A DNA stretch of 64,000 bases from Lactarius indigo (taxonomy: Eukaryota > Basidiomycota > Agaricomycetes > Russulales > Russulaceae). Position numbers and translations under genes: made by a program. Of the stretch, positions 37,053 to 49,400 are shown piece after piece (within the stretch, counting starts at the first letter, position 1; every line of letters starts with the position of its first letter). A model generated the notes under the pieces. That model worked only from the letters and a program-made list of their open reading frames with translations. It searched no databases and had not been told where the DNA came from. The stretch covers positions 2,728,001 through 2,792,000 of the forward strand of contig JAFKAC010000002.1 in NCBI GenBank assembly GCA_025766275.1, given 5' to 3'.

Positions 37053-37995
37053 CTAATCATCTTGCTGCTTCTTCAACTCGCTCAGATCTTTTGTCGCGCT
37101 GCCAGGTGCACAGTTGAGCGAAGGGTCCAGACGTGAAGCAATGCTCAGTCCACGTACCCGCACGGGAATCCAAGTATATCTATAGAATCTATGCGAGTTT
37201 GTTCGCCTCCTCCGTGATTGGATTCGACGAAGATCTACGAGGGTAACATGTTCACAAGGGAATCTCGGAGCAGCTGTTGTGCTTACATGCAAACTGTTCA
37301 CTGATTGGAATCGCACATATCTCAATTCGATCGGCTGGCCGTCTCTCACTGTGTCTTCCGAAACTTCTAGGACCTGTGCCACCTCTGGTTCTTCGGCATC
37401 CACTACGTCTTCGAAAGCTATCGCAGTGCGGTTAACGAGCAGTTTTATCTTCTTAGGCCCTTGTTGTGGATCGGCAGTACGCAGGACGATGCTCCTGATT
37501 CGGACACGCTGGTTGAACTGATTACATGGCCCTGTCAGCCACCGTCACCCAACGGAGCGTGGGCGTGAAAACAGACGTGAATGTTAAGAAGAAGCTGTTC
37601 ATCACTATCGCTTAGAAGACGGGCGTCCGTAGTATTTCTGATTTTGGCCGCTACAATACCCCTGAGATTGCGGTCTTCAACTTCGTTGAGGCAATTCGAC
37701 TGAGATAGGTCCAGATATTCGAGTAGGGATGGCTAGAAAGACCTCCCGACGGGTTATCGAGATCCTTCCGCAACTTGTTAACATATCACTTGCCTCAGAA
37801 TGGTTCACGCTCATATCCGGGATACAAGGATTGAATGGCCCCCCGAGTGATCGATTCCGAGTTTCGGTGATGGTGTCCCACAGGCAAAAAGTTCGCTCTG
37901 CCAGTGGCGTATACTTGCCATGTTGATACTCGGACCGTACGGGCCATACGAGTCCACGTGCTTGACATCGCACTGGCAGTAGCACATACAAGTAG
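37053..37995 (-). CDS. PITH-domain protein (TXNL1 type), 5' part unresolved
   Basis: The PITH domain binds the proteasome in TXNL1-like proteins. The domain is clear: LLEYLDLSQSNCLNEVEDRN, DSDEQLLLNIH, FNQRVRIRSIVLRTADPQQG, LRYVRFQSVNSLH, IFVESNHGGGEQTRIDSIDI, then a short last exon ATKDLSELKKQQDD with a stop at 37053. Four introns separate these exons. TXNL1 normally has a thioredoxin domain before the PITH part. Here only about 360 bp separate the PITH start from the stop of the upstream transporter gene, with no WCGPC-like motif; a faint match (ARTVRVST near 37.94 kb) may be a remnant. The upper coordinate is therefore approximate. Confidence 0.75.
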
Positions 37996-38115
37996 CGCTG
38001 GAATCACGTCCTATGTTTTATCCGACCACTAAGGTAAAAGGCTAACGACTCTATCAAGGGGCGACATGGAGTGAGGGCCGAGGTCAGGGGAGCATGCCCT
38101 TCGGTATGACGGGCT

Positions 38116-40020
38116 TCATATACTTGAGCGATAGCCCCGGAAAAAGACGAAAGAGCACAGGAACAGAAGTCCAGCGAAAACGTAAAAGACCCTGCCTTCC
38201 TTTGCTGGATCTCCTCCTGATAGCTTGTTACGAAGTGGTAGGAAAGCGAGACCGACAAGAAAGTTGGCAACCCCTATACAAAGTCAAAAAGCGCACTAAA
38301 GGAGAGGGCAAAGAAATCATACAGTTCATCGCGAGAGCAACGGATGATAGGGCTGGAACGGCCTAAATCATATTTCAATGGCTCAGTGCACATTGACAAA
38401 AGGAACTTGGGACCGTACACGAGGGGGAGCCACTTCGGAAACAATAACAAAGGGAACGGGTCCCAGTCCGACGGCGAATGACCTGCAAAATAGATTGGGC
38501 AACTCGTAAAAAAGAGGAGGGGATGCGCTTGCATTACAAAGGTCACAATCGAAATACTTGAAGTGACCATCATCCCCGTGTTCAGGCCGTAGCCGGTGAG
38601 AACAAGAGAGACCAGTGCACCGACGACTGATGTAAGAAGTAATTGCCTACGCCCAACTCTCTGTAGCCACGTTTAGCAGTTCGAAAGAGAGCGACAAGTG
38701 AAACTCACATCGATAAGAAGGATTGGTGGGAATGTCATGAGCGTATTGACAATCGTGATTCCCAGCGAAACGTATGCCCCCGATTCGGGCAAGACGTGCG
38801 AAAGGATATTGTTACTATAATAAAGAACTTTCTGATATGAGCACGAGCTGGTACAGCATTCCTGATCCCGTACTTGCGTTGATGCCTGCATTCGCGATTA
38901 GAAGAGGGAGTACAGAAACAGAAAGATGTTCATACCCGATAACTGTTGAGATGCCATGACTGAGGAAACCACCACTAAGGGGCGGCGAAGCTCGCAACTT
39001 GTCAAGAGTTCTGTTACGGAGACAGATGTGGACCCAGGTGTTCCCCAGTGATCGTCTAATTCGTTTTGGGATGCGTCTCCAGCGTCATCCAGTAAAGGGC
39101 CCTCGACACTAGCCGAAAAAGATCCATGGAGGAGACACCAGTCGACAGGATCGGTGTACGAACCTGATGTCACCCGGCCGCTGGAAGAGATACCTTTGTG
39201 CATCACCGAAGTCATCTGCTCTGCCTTGTTGCTTGAGCCATACGGGGGTCTCAACAATGAACTGGCTCAGACACAGTTGCACAATGGAGGCGAAGGAAGA
39301 AAAAAGTAACACGAATCTCCATAGGGTTGAGGTCGCCATACGCAATCCAAGTAGTTGGGTGATCATGATTCCCGTCACTATAGCGAGCTGATTAAGGACA
39401 CCTGAACACAGCGATGAACTTCGGGGTGTTGACACAGTCTAGAGTGCCTACCGACGCTACCCCTTATGTTCGGCGGAGCGATTTCTGCAAGAAAAATGGG
39501 TACTGTACACAAACCAAGACCAGCGCCGCAACCGATCAGAAACCTACAAACTGGTCAGGGCAAAAGACGGTGAAAGAAATAAGACCTCACCTCCCCAAAA
39601 GTAATAAGACAGTGGACGATGCCACGCCCATCAGACCTGAGCCCACAGCTACCAAAAACCCACTGAATTGTAAGGCAGCCTTTCGGCCACGACGGTCCAT
39701 GACAATGCTGGCTGTGCAGCTGCCAAGGAAGCCGCCGACCGTAAACATGGACGTGATGAGTGAAAATGTCGCATCGGACATGGATATGCAAGTAGATAAT
39801 CCATTAGAAGAGGAGTGGGGGGTTGCTCGACAGGTCAATACGGCCTGGATTTGATTGAGGGCGGAAATGTGGTACCCATACTGAGACGAAGTTCTAATGA
39901 GATGTAGGTTGAAAAGAAGTACAGCCGAAGCTAGTTCACCTGGAAGGATACGACGAGGGCCCAAATGCAAACAAGCCAGCCGTAGGATGTAAACTTTGTG
40001 ACGGCGTTCACGTCAGACAT
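38116..40020 (-). CDS. MFS sugar transporter
   Basis: This is a 12-span major facilitator of the sugar porter family, likely importing hexoses or a related solute at the plasma membrane or vacuole. ATG at 40020 gives MSDVNAVTKFTSYGWLVCIW; a 59-nt intron then joins YGYHISALNQIQAVL. The loop 2-3 motif is DRRGRKAALQFSG. Then come TLNQLAIVTGIMITQLLG, the loop 6-7 ETPVWLKQQGRADD, QQLSGMNIFLFLYS and NAVLYYSNNILSHVLPESGA. The second half has LLIDRVGRRQLLL. The last exon ANFLVGLAFLPLRNKLSGG ends FRGYRSSI with a stop at 38116-38118. About eight introns. It resembles the Vps73/hexose-transporter branch, but substrate cannot be read from sequence. It shares a promoter region with the GH13 gene. Confidence 0.9.
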
Positions 40021-40635
40021 GGGTCTGCTGAATTACTCAGGCTGTTGACTGCGGGAGTGAGCGCTGCTGACACGACAAATAGGCCGCCCCGGTCCCGGAA
40101 TTTGACTAAAGTTGATTCGCCACGTTGCCGGTAACAGAAACGACAAGTCTCGCTTCCCCACACTCCACTGACAGGTCCCAGAGTGATCGAATGGTGACAT
40201 ATGACCACAGTCGCATGCATCCATTGGCAGCACCGTAAGTTTCAGTAAACTCACGAGGTCTTCTGATCTCACGATCTTTTCTAGTCGTTATGCTGGCCTT
40301 GTCAGGACACTGCCAACCAGCAACTCCGGTCGGACCTCGTGGACACATGACTGGGGAGAGTTTCCCAATAATAGGTCGTTTCCTATTCCTATTCACCCGT
40401 GGATCTTCGCGGATCCGGGTTTGGTCCATGTGGACATGTTGGATTTTTCTTTTAAACTTACGCACGCCAGCTTCGTCACCGTGACTCTTCCGCTCCATCT
40501 GGTTGTCATTTCCCCTTCCATAGGGCTTCCTGCTGGCCGAGAGCTCACCACTCTGGCTCTGTCTCCCCTCCCACTCCCGCTCACTCAGCCGCTCTTTCCA
40601 TCCAGTCCATTCCTTTAAAAATATACCCCTGATCC
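40021..40635. promoter_or_regulatory. Divergent promoter between the sugar transporter and GH13 genes
   Basis: The 615-bp region separates two divergent start codons. Two matches to the CreA/Mig1-type SYGGRG consensus occur: GTGGGG on the minus strand (40156-40161) and CTGGGG (40351-40356). Short consensus sites are common by chance, so carbon repression is only suggested. An AT-rich TTTAAAAATATA lies just before the GH13 ATG. Confidence 0.4.
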
Positions 40636-42961
40636 ATGTTCCGCCTTCCGCTTTGGATACTTCTGGCGTTCATTGGTTCAACGCTCGCCGCCACCGCCGA
40701 CCAATGGAGGGGACGTGCAATATACCAGTAGGCTTTGAATGTCATGATTTCACGCTGCCCCAAAATTTCTAACACTAGAGTACAGATTAATCACTGACCG
40801 CTACGCGCTCCCCAACGGTGCAGATCCTAAAGCTTGCAACGAGGCTGACCAGACCTGGTGTGGTGGTACATGGCTCACCATCAAGGACAACCTGGACTAT
40901 ATCCAAAATGCTGGTTTCACGGCTGGTTAGTTCGCCCTCTCCAGACCAGGATGTTTATACTTAGAAGGTCTCAGTGTGGATCAGTCCTGTCTCACAGAAT
41001 TACGAAGGTCCTCGCACGGCCTATGGTGACGCCTATCATGGGTATTGGATTGCGGATGCGTCTCAATTGAATTCGCACTTTGGGACCTCCGATGACCTCA
41101 AAGCCCTCTCAGCCGAGCTACACAGGCGGGGAATGTCCGTGACCAGTACCCATAGCATATGTCTACGCTCACCGTTGCTCAACCAGGTACCTGATGGTCG
41201 ATATTGTTGCGAATAACGTTATGGCGACGTCCACCACTCCCGATTTTTCAAACTATATGTTCAAGGAACAGGTAACCCGTTTGTCTTTCCATTTGATACA
41301 CCTGACGATGTCCTCTCTTGAGACCCAATACCATCCCTACTGCCCTATTAACTGGGGTAATGTGACCAGCATCCAAGACTGTTGGCTTGGCGACACGAAA
41401 GTTGCGCTTCCAGACCTCAACACCGAGGACCCAACCGTCGCCTCTACTTACGGCACATGGATCAACAATTTGGTACAGGAATACGGCATTGACGGCTTGC
41501 GTATAGATGGTGTGTGAATTTTTCTTGTGTATTCAATTTATCTGACAGATGTTAGCTGCCAAGTGAGGCCGACATCGTTAAACGTCTTCATGTGCACCTA
41601 ATGACTTTACAATGACTTTACACTGCAGACACGTGCAAGCACCGTTCTGGGCCTCATTCTGTGGAAGTGCCGGTGTTTTCTGCCTTGGAGAGGTATTCGG
41701 TGACGATATCCCGTCCGTCGTACGGTGCTTTACGCGTATGGGAAAGATTCTAATGCATTGTTCTAGAACGGCATCGTCCTATCAACAGGTCATGGACTCC
41801 GTCCTCAATTACCCCCTTTACGATGCCATTGTCCAGGCCTTTGGCATTCCTGGTCCCGCCAATATGTCTGGCTTGGCTGCTGTCATGGGCCAAATTCAAA
41901 ACGGTTTCAAAGTTTGGTTTGCTCCTTTCACGATGGTTAACGCTAACAAGTAATTTTAGGATTCTACAGTACTTGGCAATTTTTTAGAGAATCAGGATGT
42001 CCCTCGCTGGCACAGCTTGTCCGTGGATCCACAGAGCCTCTAGTCCGTAACATTATGTTTAGCCCACTTTCTCGTTCCCTGACTTGTCTCAGTAATGCCA
42101 TGGTTCTGACGTTCATGTCTGACGGGTAACTGACCTTATATACTCTTGTCACACTTGTGGATTCATGCTATTACCAGGATTCCTATCGTTTACTACGGTC
42201 AGGAGCAGAGCCTGGACGGAACTGCGGATCCCGTACGTCTGTGATTCTCGCCCAGGATAGCCGGGACTTAAAAGACATGCAGTACAACCGTGGTCCCCTT
42301 TGGACATCTGGATATCAGCAAACTGCTGCTTACAATCTGACAACAACGCTCAATAAGGTTCGTACTGCCTTGTATTTGCGAAGAATTATTTTCATCGTCC
42401 CATGTCTTAGTTACGAAATTATCTCGTGAATAACACAAACTGGGCGCAGTCTCATACTCAAGTCCTCCGGGTGACCTCTGAAGGCCTCGCAATTATGAAG
42501 GGGGATGTGGTCACGATTATGACCAACATAGGTTCACCAGTACGTTCGGGTTCCAATGAAAATGATGGATTTGTGTCTTTGAATTATGCAGCCGCAAAAT
42601 ACGAGCATGTTTGCATATACAACTTGGTCCAACAGCTATTCAAGCACAGAGTCAGTCCAATCTGTATCCGAACTTGGCCGTGCACACCTTAACACAATCT
42701 TTCTTCAGTATTTTGTCGTGTAAACAATATGCCGTGGGGAGCGGTGGAACCGTGGAGGTTGAATATTCAAAGGGTGGTAAACCGGTTATTCTGGTCCCGG
42801 ATGAAATTTTAGAGGGCTCCAAACTCTGTCGCGCTGCAAACCAAGGGCAAGTTATAGTCAACAGCACGGGCGACAGCAACGGCGACGGACGACACTGGAA
42901 TGTATCCGTCACGAGCACTGTTTTCTTCGCGATACTGGTTTTACTATTTATACGTCCCTAG
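40636..42961 (+). CDS. GH13 alpha-amylase-like protein, probably GPI-anchored glucanotransferase (Agt type)
   Basis: Secreted GH13 family 5 protein. ATG 40636 gives a signal peptide (MFRLPLWILLAFIGSTLAA). The barrel follows: QWRGRAIYQLITDRYALP, GFTAVWISPVSQ. Region I reads DIVANN (about 41.2 kb) where amylases have the catalytic-site His. Region II is GLRIDAAKH with the nucleophile Asp, assembled across two introns; region III is GEVF with the acid Glu. Region IV reads ENQD (41987-41998) instead of ENHD. A. niger AgtA-type enzymes, which act on cell-wall alpha-glucan, lack these same two histidines. The C-terminus ends in a hydrophobic VFFAILVLLFIRP after small polar residues, as for a GPI signal. 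About eight introns. Confidence 0.9.
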
Positions 42962-43416
42962 GGAAACTGTCTCATTGTGTGTACTGTATTATATCCGTCT
43001 GGTGTTGTGTGTGTATGCGCGCCAAAGATACCCGGCCACTCCTCATAGTACTCATTTGCTATCAAATTATGCAACTAGAGTGATATAGGATATTCTCCAT
43101 AAACTTAAATCTGTGCTCCGCTCTGAATCAGGGAAGTCCACCCACATAAATAGCTATAAACAGTGTGTTTACTGTATCGTTTTGAATCTATATAAGCCAC
43201 TGAAATTGAAGCGGAGACTATATATTTTCCCACACTCGTACGCGCGTTGATGGGTGGTGGTGACAGTCACGTTTCTCCCCGCTCAAGCTCACCGTCGCAG
43301 ACGGCGTGCACAACGCGCTTTCTCGTGCCTCTCGGTATCACCTTACACGCAAAACGGCTCCAGGCGGCGGAAGTGGCGGTAGAAGGACGGAGCCTTCTTT
43401 AGCTCGGTCTCCTGCC
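42962..43416. promoter_or_regulatory. Region upstream of NOT1, TATA-like element at 43189
   Basis: The 455-bp gap contains the amylase-like gene's 3' end and the NOT1 promoter. TATATAAG at 43189-43196 is TATA-like, 61 bp before an ATG at 43250 and about 220 bp before the chosen start. No other gene is seen. Confidence 0.35.
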
Positions 43417-46400
43417 ATGGACAATCCACCCAACAACAATATACACACTATCGTCAGAGCCCAAATTGTCTTCTTATTGTCAACGCTCACGGAAGACAAC
43501 TTTGACCGAAATCAAGCTGAAATTCGTTCGGTAGGTCGTTCTATTTATTGGCGCACTGTTTTCTCGTGCTTAGTATGTCCGTAGTTATCTGAACAGCATG
43601 GACTCGAAACATACCTGCATTTTATCCGGCGCCTAATCGTTCATTCCCAAGCCCGACTTCAGTCCACCGCTGCGCCGTCAGCTTTTGACACTTCTACTTC
43701 ACTTACTTTCCGGCTACTGGTTCAAGAGACCCAACGACTCGCACGCGATCCGTTTTTAGCGGACAGATTCCGTGATGGCCTAGATCGCGGTGAGGGCGAC
43801 ATTTTCCGGCATTTCGACCTAGCAAGGTTTGCGGATCGAGTTGGACTTCGCCCTTTGGAGCGTCTTGTTCTGGCATCGTCGATCGTGACCGCCCCAACCC
43901 GCAAAGAACTTGCCATTCAAGCTACAACCATAATACGTGTAGAGTTTGAGAACGCGGTCCTCGCCCTATGTCAGCATCCGTCTTTTGATCACGCTGATCT
44001 CTCACCGGCGCAAGTGGCCAAGCTGCTTTCCAATCTGCTGGAACTATCAACTCCTGAGACACCCATCTTGGACGGCCCTCAGCGGCAGGCTCTGATCGCG
44101 GCGGCACAAGCAAAGTATGGTACGGAAGTTGTGGCCCCGATTTTGCAACAAATCATCCCTCGCTTAAGGTTAGGCGGGCGGTCTTGCCTCACCCATGCTG
44201 TGCTAACCCTATTCAATTAGCCTGCCACCCGGAACGACTCTCGTTCAGGCCTTCAATCAACTCGGTCCTGAGATTACCAGTGACACGGAAACCATTCGAG
44301 CGCTGATGCATCGCTTTGGCATCTCAGAAGCGAGTCCTCCGAAGGATAGTACCATAATTGAGTACATGGTCGTCTTGGCACGATTAGCTGCGGACGGTTC
44401 TGGACTAGGTGATGTTGGGTCATTCGTGCGTGCGATAAGTAGCTTTGTGAGTATTTCGTTTCATGGGTGTCACTCACTCAACTCACGTGCATTAGTCGAG
44501 TACCGTCAATTGGGTTGAAGTCATCAAAGCATTTGACATCCCCGATCGTTCTGGAGTGGATACAGCGACCTTGAAACTTCTCATCGCCATACTAATCAAT
44601 GCCCCGCGTGATGTTGATGTCCACGCAGTAGCCGGTTTTTGGAGCACGTGGCGTAATTCCTTGTACCAGTTACGGTTGTTGGATGCTCTCCTCTCCCTCC
44701 CGGGGGATACGTTCAACTTTGTCAGTCTCCCAGGCCGCCGAATCGTGACAATGGACGATGTGGCTAGCGCCAGCCCCACCATTAAGGCATTGGCTGCGAA
44801 CGTTCAGGGTTCAACTTGGAATTCCTTGGATCTGTTCGAAGTTCTAGTCCGTCTTGCAGACTCGGAGCACGTCGAAGTTAGGGGTTTTGTCCGGGAAATG
44901 TTGGACAAGGCTGTCCGCATCAGCGCCGAGCTAGTTCACATGGGTTTACTAGAGGCCCCAGTCAGTGTATGTTTCTTCACATTGTCGTTATTCTAACAGA
45001 TCGTTATTGGCAGCAATCCGAATGGAATGAGATTCGTTCCGAGTACTCGCAGAAGCTGCTCGCCATGTTCTTGGCTGGGCACCCCAATCACCAACTGGTC
45101 TTTATGCGGATTTGGCAGATTCGTCCAGCATATTTGACAAACGCGTTTGCTGCCTTTTACAAGGAGAGCCCCCTCAATATCACCAGAATTCTCGACGTCG
45201 CTCAGGATTTGAAGGCGAGTGCCTCGTAATCCTTATGACTGTGTAATTGACAAGTCTTCAGATCCTAGATGCGCTTCTCGACGTAAAGCCTTTTGACTTC
45301 GCCCTCGATGTTGCTGCCCTGGCGTCAAGGCGTGAGTATCTCAACCTCGACAAGTGGCTGGCCGATAATGTCGCATCACATGGCGCCGAGTTCCTGCACG
45401 CTGTGATTGAGTTTTTAGAGTCGAAGATGGAAAGTGAAAAGGCAACCCGCATATCAGACCCTGCCATTGAGAGTCGCACTATGACCTTAAATCCACTCAC
45501 AATCACGATCTTCCTTCGTGTCCTTCGAAACAAGTGTGTACTCAAATTTACTCCATTCCCATCTACTAATTTATCTTCTAGCTCAAATATCATGCGCCCT
45601 AATGACGTTGACTATTGTCTGGAAGTTCGAAACTCTTGTCTTCAAATCCACCCCCGTCTCATGAATCTTACGCCGGGACTGGACTCCGAACCTGGATTTT
45701 CGGTTGTCAATTACACGCCAGAGATAGAACTTGAAGTCGATGGTATCTTCAAGCAGATGTACGACGAACAAATCACGATCGACGACGTTATTGCGATGCT
45801 TCAGCGCCACAAAAATTCATCCAGCTCCCGCGATCACGAGATCTTCTCTTGCATGCTCCATTTCCTATTCGACGAGTACAAATTCTTCCAGACCTGGTAT
45901 CCATCTCGAGAGCTAGCGATGACAGGGTACCTTTTCGGATCTATAATTCAACACGAACTGGTCGACTACATCCCTCTGGGTATTGCAATACGCTATGTCG
46001 TCGACGCTCTTAATTGTCCTCCGGAGACCAATCTTTTCAAATTCGGCCTCCAAGCGCTGTCCCGGTTCGAATCGCGGCTTTCCGAATGGGCCCCACTGTG
46101 TCAGGCCCTCCTTGACATACCCCATCTGCTGGAAGCGCGTCCTGATCTGGCTTCACTCCTCCGGCGTGCGTTGGCAAGTGGTGGTGGAGACAATGTCGGG
46201 GATGCACGTATTGCCCCGGTTGCGCGTTCTGAAGTGTCGGCTGTCTTTACCGCCATTAAACCTGACCGCAGTGACGATTCCTTCTTTTCCCCACCGGAGG
46301 AAGTCTCGGATAAAATCTTGTTCATTATCAACAATCTTGCCCCCGTCAACGTCAACTCGAAACTAGAAGACATCAAGGTCCATTTCCAGGAGGAGCATGC

Positions 46401-49400
46401 GCGATGGTTCGCTAACTATCTGGTTGATCAACGTATCAGTACGGAACCAAATAACCATCAACTGTATCTCCAGTTCCTAGATGGGCTGGATCGTCCGTCA
46501 CTCTTCAACTTCATCCTACAAGAAACAGTCTCTAAGTCAGCCGTGATGTTGAATGCCGAGAAGACATTGCACTCAAGCTCGGAGCGGTCTGTCTTAAAAA
46601 ATCTTGGGTCTTGGCTGGGAACGATCACACTTGCCCGAGATCGGCCAATCAAATTTCGGAACATTTCCTTCAAAGACATCCTTGTTGAGGGGTATGACGG
46701 TGGGCGGCTTATCGTCGCTATCCCATTCGTTTGCAAAACGCTGGAACCTGCGGCCCGATCAACGGTATTTAAGCCTCCCAACCCGTGGTTAATGGCTGTC
46801 ATCAGCCTACTTGTCGAGCTATATCACTTTGCAGAGCTCAAGTTGAATTTGAAGTTCGAGATAGAGGTCTTATGCAAGGGTTTGGGGATCGAACTCGACA
46901 CCATCGAGGCTACCTCCATCCTCCGCAACCGGCCCGTTACTGACTCACTAGCTGGGCCACCATTACCTGAATACGTCGGAGATATTGATATCTTACCGAT
47001 GGGCGGTTATGACCCCAACACACAAATGAACGCGACTTCCCAGGTGTTGGCACTGAGTGGTTCGGGTGCCGTTGAACCTCATCGGGCAGTCGGCCCCCAG
47101 CTAGAGCAGATTCTCTCCGAACTCGTGCACCATGTCTCTATTAGTCCGCATCTCGGCCCCCTTGCATCTAATCTGTCCTTCAAGAGTGCCGTCCAGATGG
47201 CCGTAGACCGCTCTGTTCGTGAGGTCAGTAGCCTTATTTTTCGATCCAGCGGGTCAAGTTTTGACTCATTGCAGATCATCCTACCGGTTGTCGAGCGTTC
47301 TGTAACAATTGCCGGGATTTCGACCAGAGAGTTAGTGACCAAGGACTTCGCTACAGAGCCTAACGAGGAAACATTACGTCAAGCGGCTCATCGTATGGCC
47401 CAGAAATTGGCAGGAAGTCTTGCTCTAGTGACCTGCAAGGAACCTCTGAGGAGCAATCTATCCAGCCACATGCGACAGTTCCTGAGTGAGCAAGGATTCA
47501 CGGAGGTGCGTTTTTTGGCGCCGCTCAACTCATGTTAACAAATTCCCGCAGCAAACGACACCGGATCAAGTTGTACTCCTACTCGTTCAGGATAATATCG
47601 AGCTCGCCTGCCGCGTTATCGAAAAGGCAGCAATGGACCGTGCTGTTGCTGACGTCGATGAGAACTTTGCACCTTCATATGAACTCCGTAGGCGGCATCG
47701 TCAGGTATGAATGGTGTTCAGACCTGTGTACAGTCACGGGGCTAACTTTCCATTATAGACAAATCGAGGGCAGCCTTTCTGGGATGTATCGGCACTAAAT
47801 TCTAACTTTTCTGCTAATCTCCCCGACCCCTTGCGAATCAAAGTGACCGGCGTACAAGCCAACCAAATTAGTGTCTACGAAGACTTTGGTATATTCCAAC
47901 TCTCTGCATAATGACATACTCTCATTCCATGGTCGATTAGGAATTGATGCGAAGCGGCACTGGTCGAGCAGGCCATCCTCGACCGTGTCTTATTCCCGCA
48001 ACGATGCCCCTACTTATTCTCCGTCTCCCGCCATCGATCAGAGCGTTGCTGGACCTGTTGCTTTGTCCCATCCGGAAGCTATGGATCGATTTAATGTGGG
48101 TGATCCGTTGACATTTGGCGGTTTAATTCCATTAAATTGGCTATAGAATTCGGTGAAAGAATTAGAGGCGGCTCTCAGTCAGCTTCCCATGCAATCCTTA
48201 GCTGCACTCCCTCCAAATCACGACGTCCGACATATCGTCAGGCAGATCCTTTACCTCGCTGTTGAATCGTCGGATCGACACCGCACCCCTCTTTTGATGT
48301 CTCAGAAAATTGTACAGTTATTGTACAAAACTTCTCAGCAGTTGACCCGCGAAGTCTACGTGGCCCTTTTGGATCAACTCTGTCGAACGTTCGAAGACGT
48401 TGCAAAGGAGGCTATCACATGGCTTATCTATGCCGATGACGAGGTTCGTCCCTACTTTCCGTGCTCTCCATCAATCCTCTCAAAAGCGGCTTTGCTTAGC
48501 GAAAACTTAATGTCCCGGTGACTGCCACACTACTCCGCAGCGGTTTGATTAGCATTGCTCAGCAAGACCAGCAGCTAGCAAAGTTCTTGTTCGCTGATGC
48601 TAAATCTACTCTGCAGAACTTCGCCGCTGGGCTTATCAGGGAATGCTTGACCTGTGACCCACCCCTCGCTTCCCAAAGTCAGTTCAGCTTCACGATCGAG
48701 GTGCTGAGCCAAATCATGCAGAGCGGAAAGGCAAATGAGGAGTGCGTTTGAAATTGACACATTGACTGTGCGCTGACATGGGCTCTAGGACGCAGAGGTT
48801 ACTGGATGATCTCAGAGGGGTGCGACGTGGCCCAGGTAGTGACTATGCCGCGCGGCAAACAAATGGCAAGACCGACGCTGGACAACTTCGGGAGAAGCTG
48901 TTTATCTGGTTCCAGCAGTGGGTGAGCATCTTTCAACGCTCCCCGTCACCAGAGAAGGCCTTCGTACCCTTCATCACGCAATTAACGAAGCAAGGCATAC
49001 TCAAGATGGACGACGTTTCTTCTTTCTTCTTTCGGGTATGCGCCGAGTCAAGTGTGAACAGCTACACCAAGAGTGTCGCATCGGGCGATCTCTCCTTCTC
49101 TTACGCCTATCACGCCCTTGATGCCATGTCTCGACTCATCGTCTATATCATCAAGTACCACGGTGACGCATCTGGTGTCAACAATGACCAAGCGAAGGTG
49201 CACTACCTGACGAAAATTTTATCCATTTTTGTCCTGGTGTTGGCCAATATGCATGAAGAGCAAGGGCAAGCATTCCAGCAGAAACCCTTCCTCCGATTTT
49301 TCTCTAGCCTAATCAACGATTTGCACACCATTGAAGCGAGCCTCGGCCCCGCATACTTCCAGTTGCTCATTGCGATCAGGTACTGTTTCGCGACCATCTT

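Noticed and set aside
39414..39854. 146-codon plus-strand open frame
   Set aside because: Antisense to transmembrane exons of the MFS transporter; no protein-like features.
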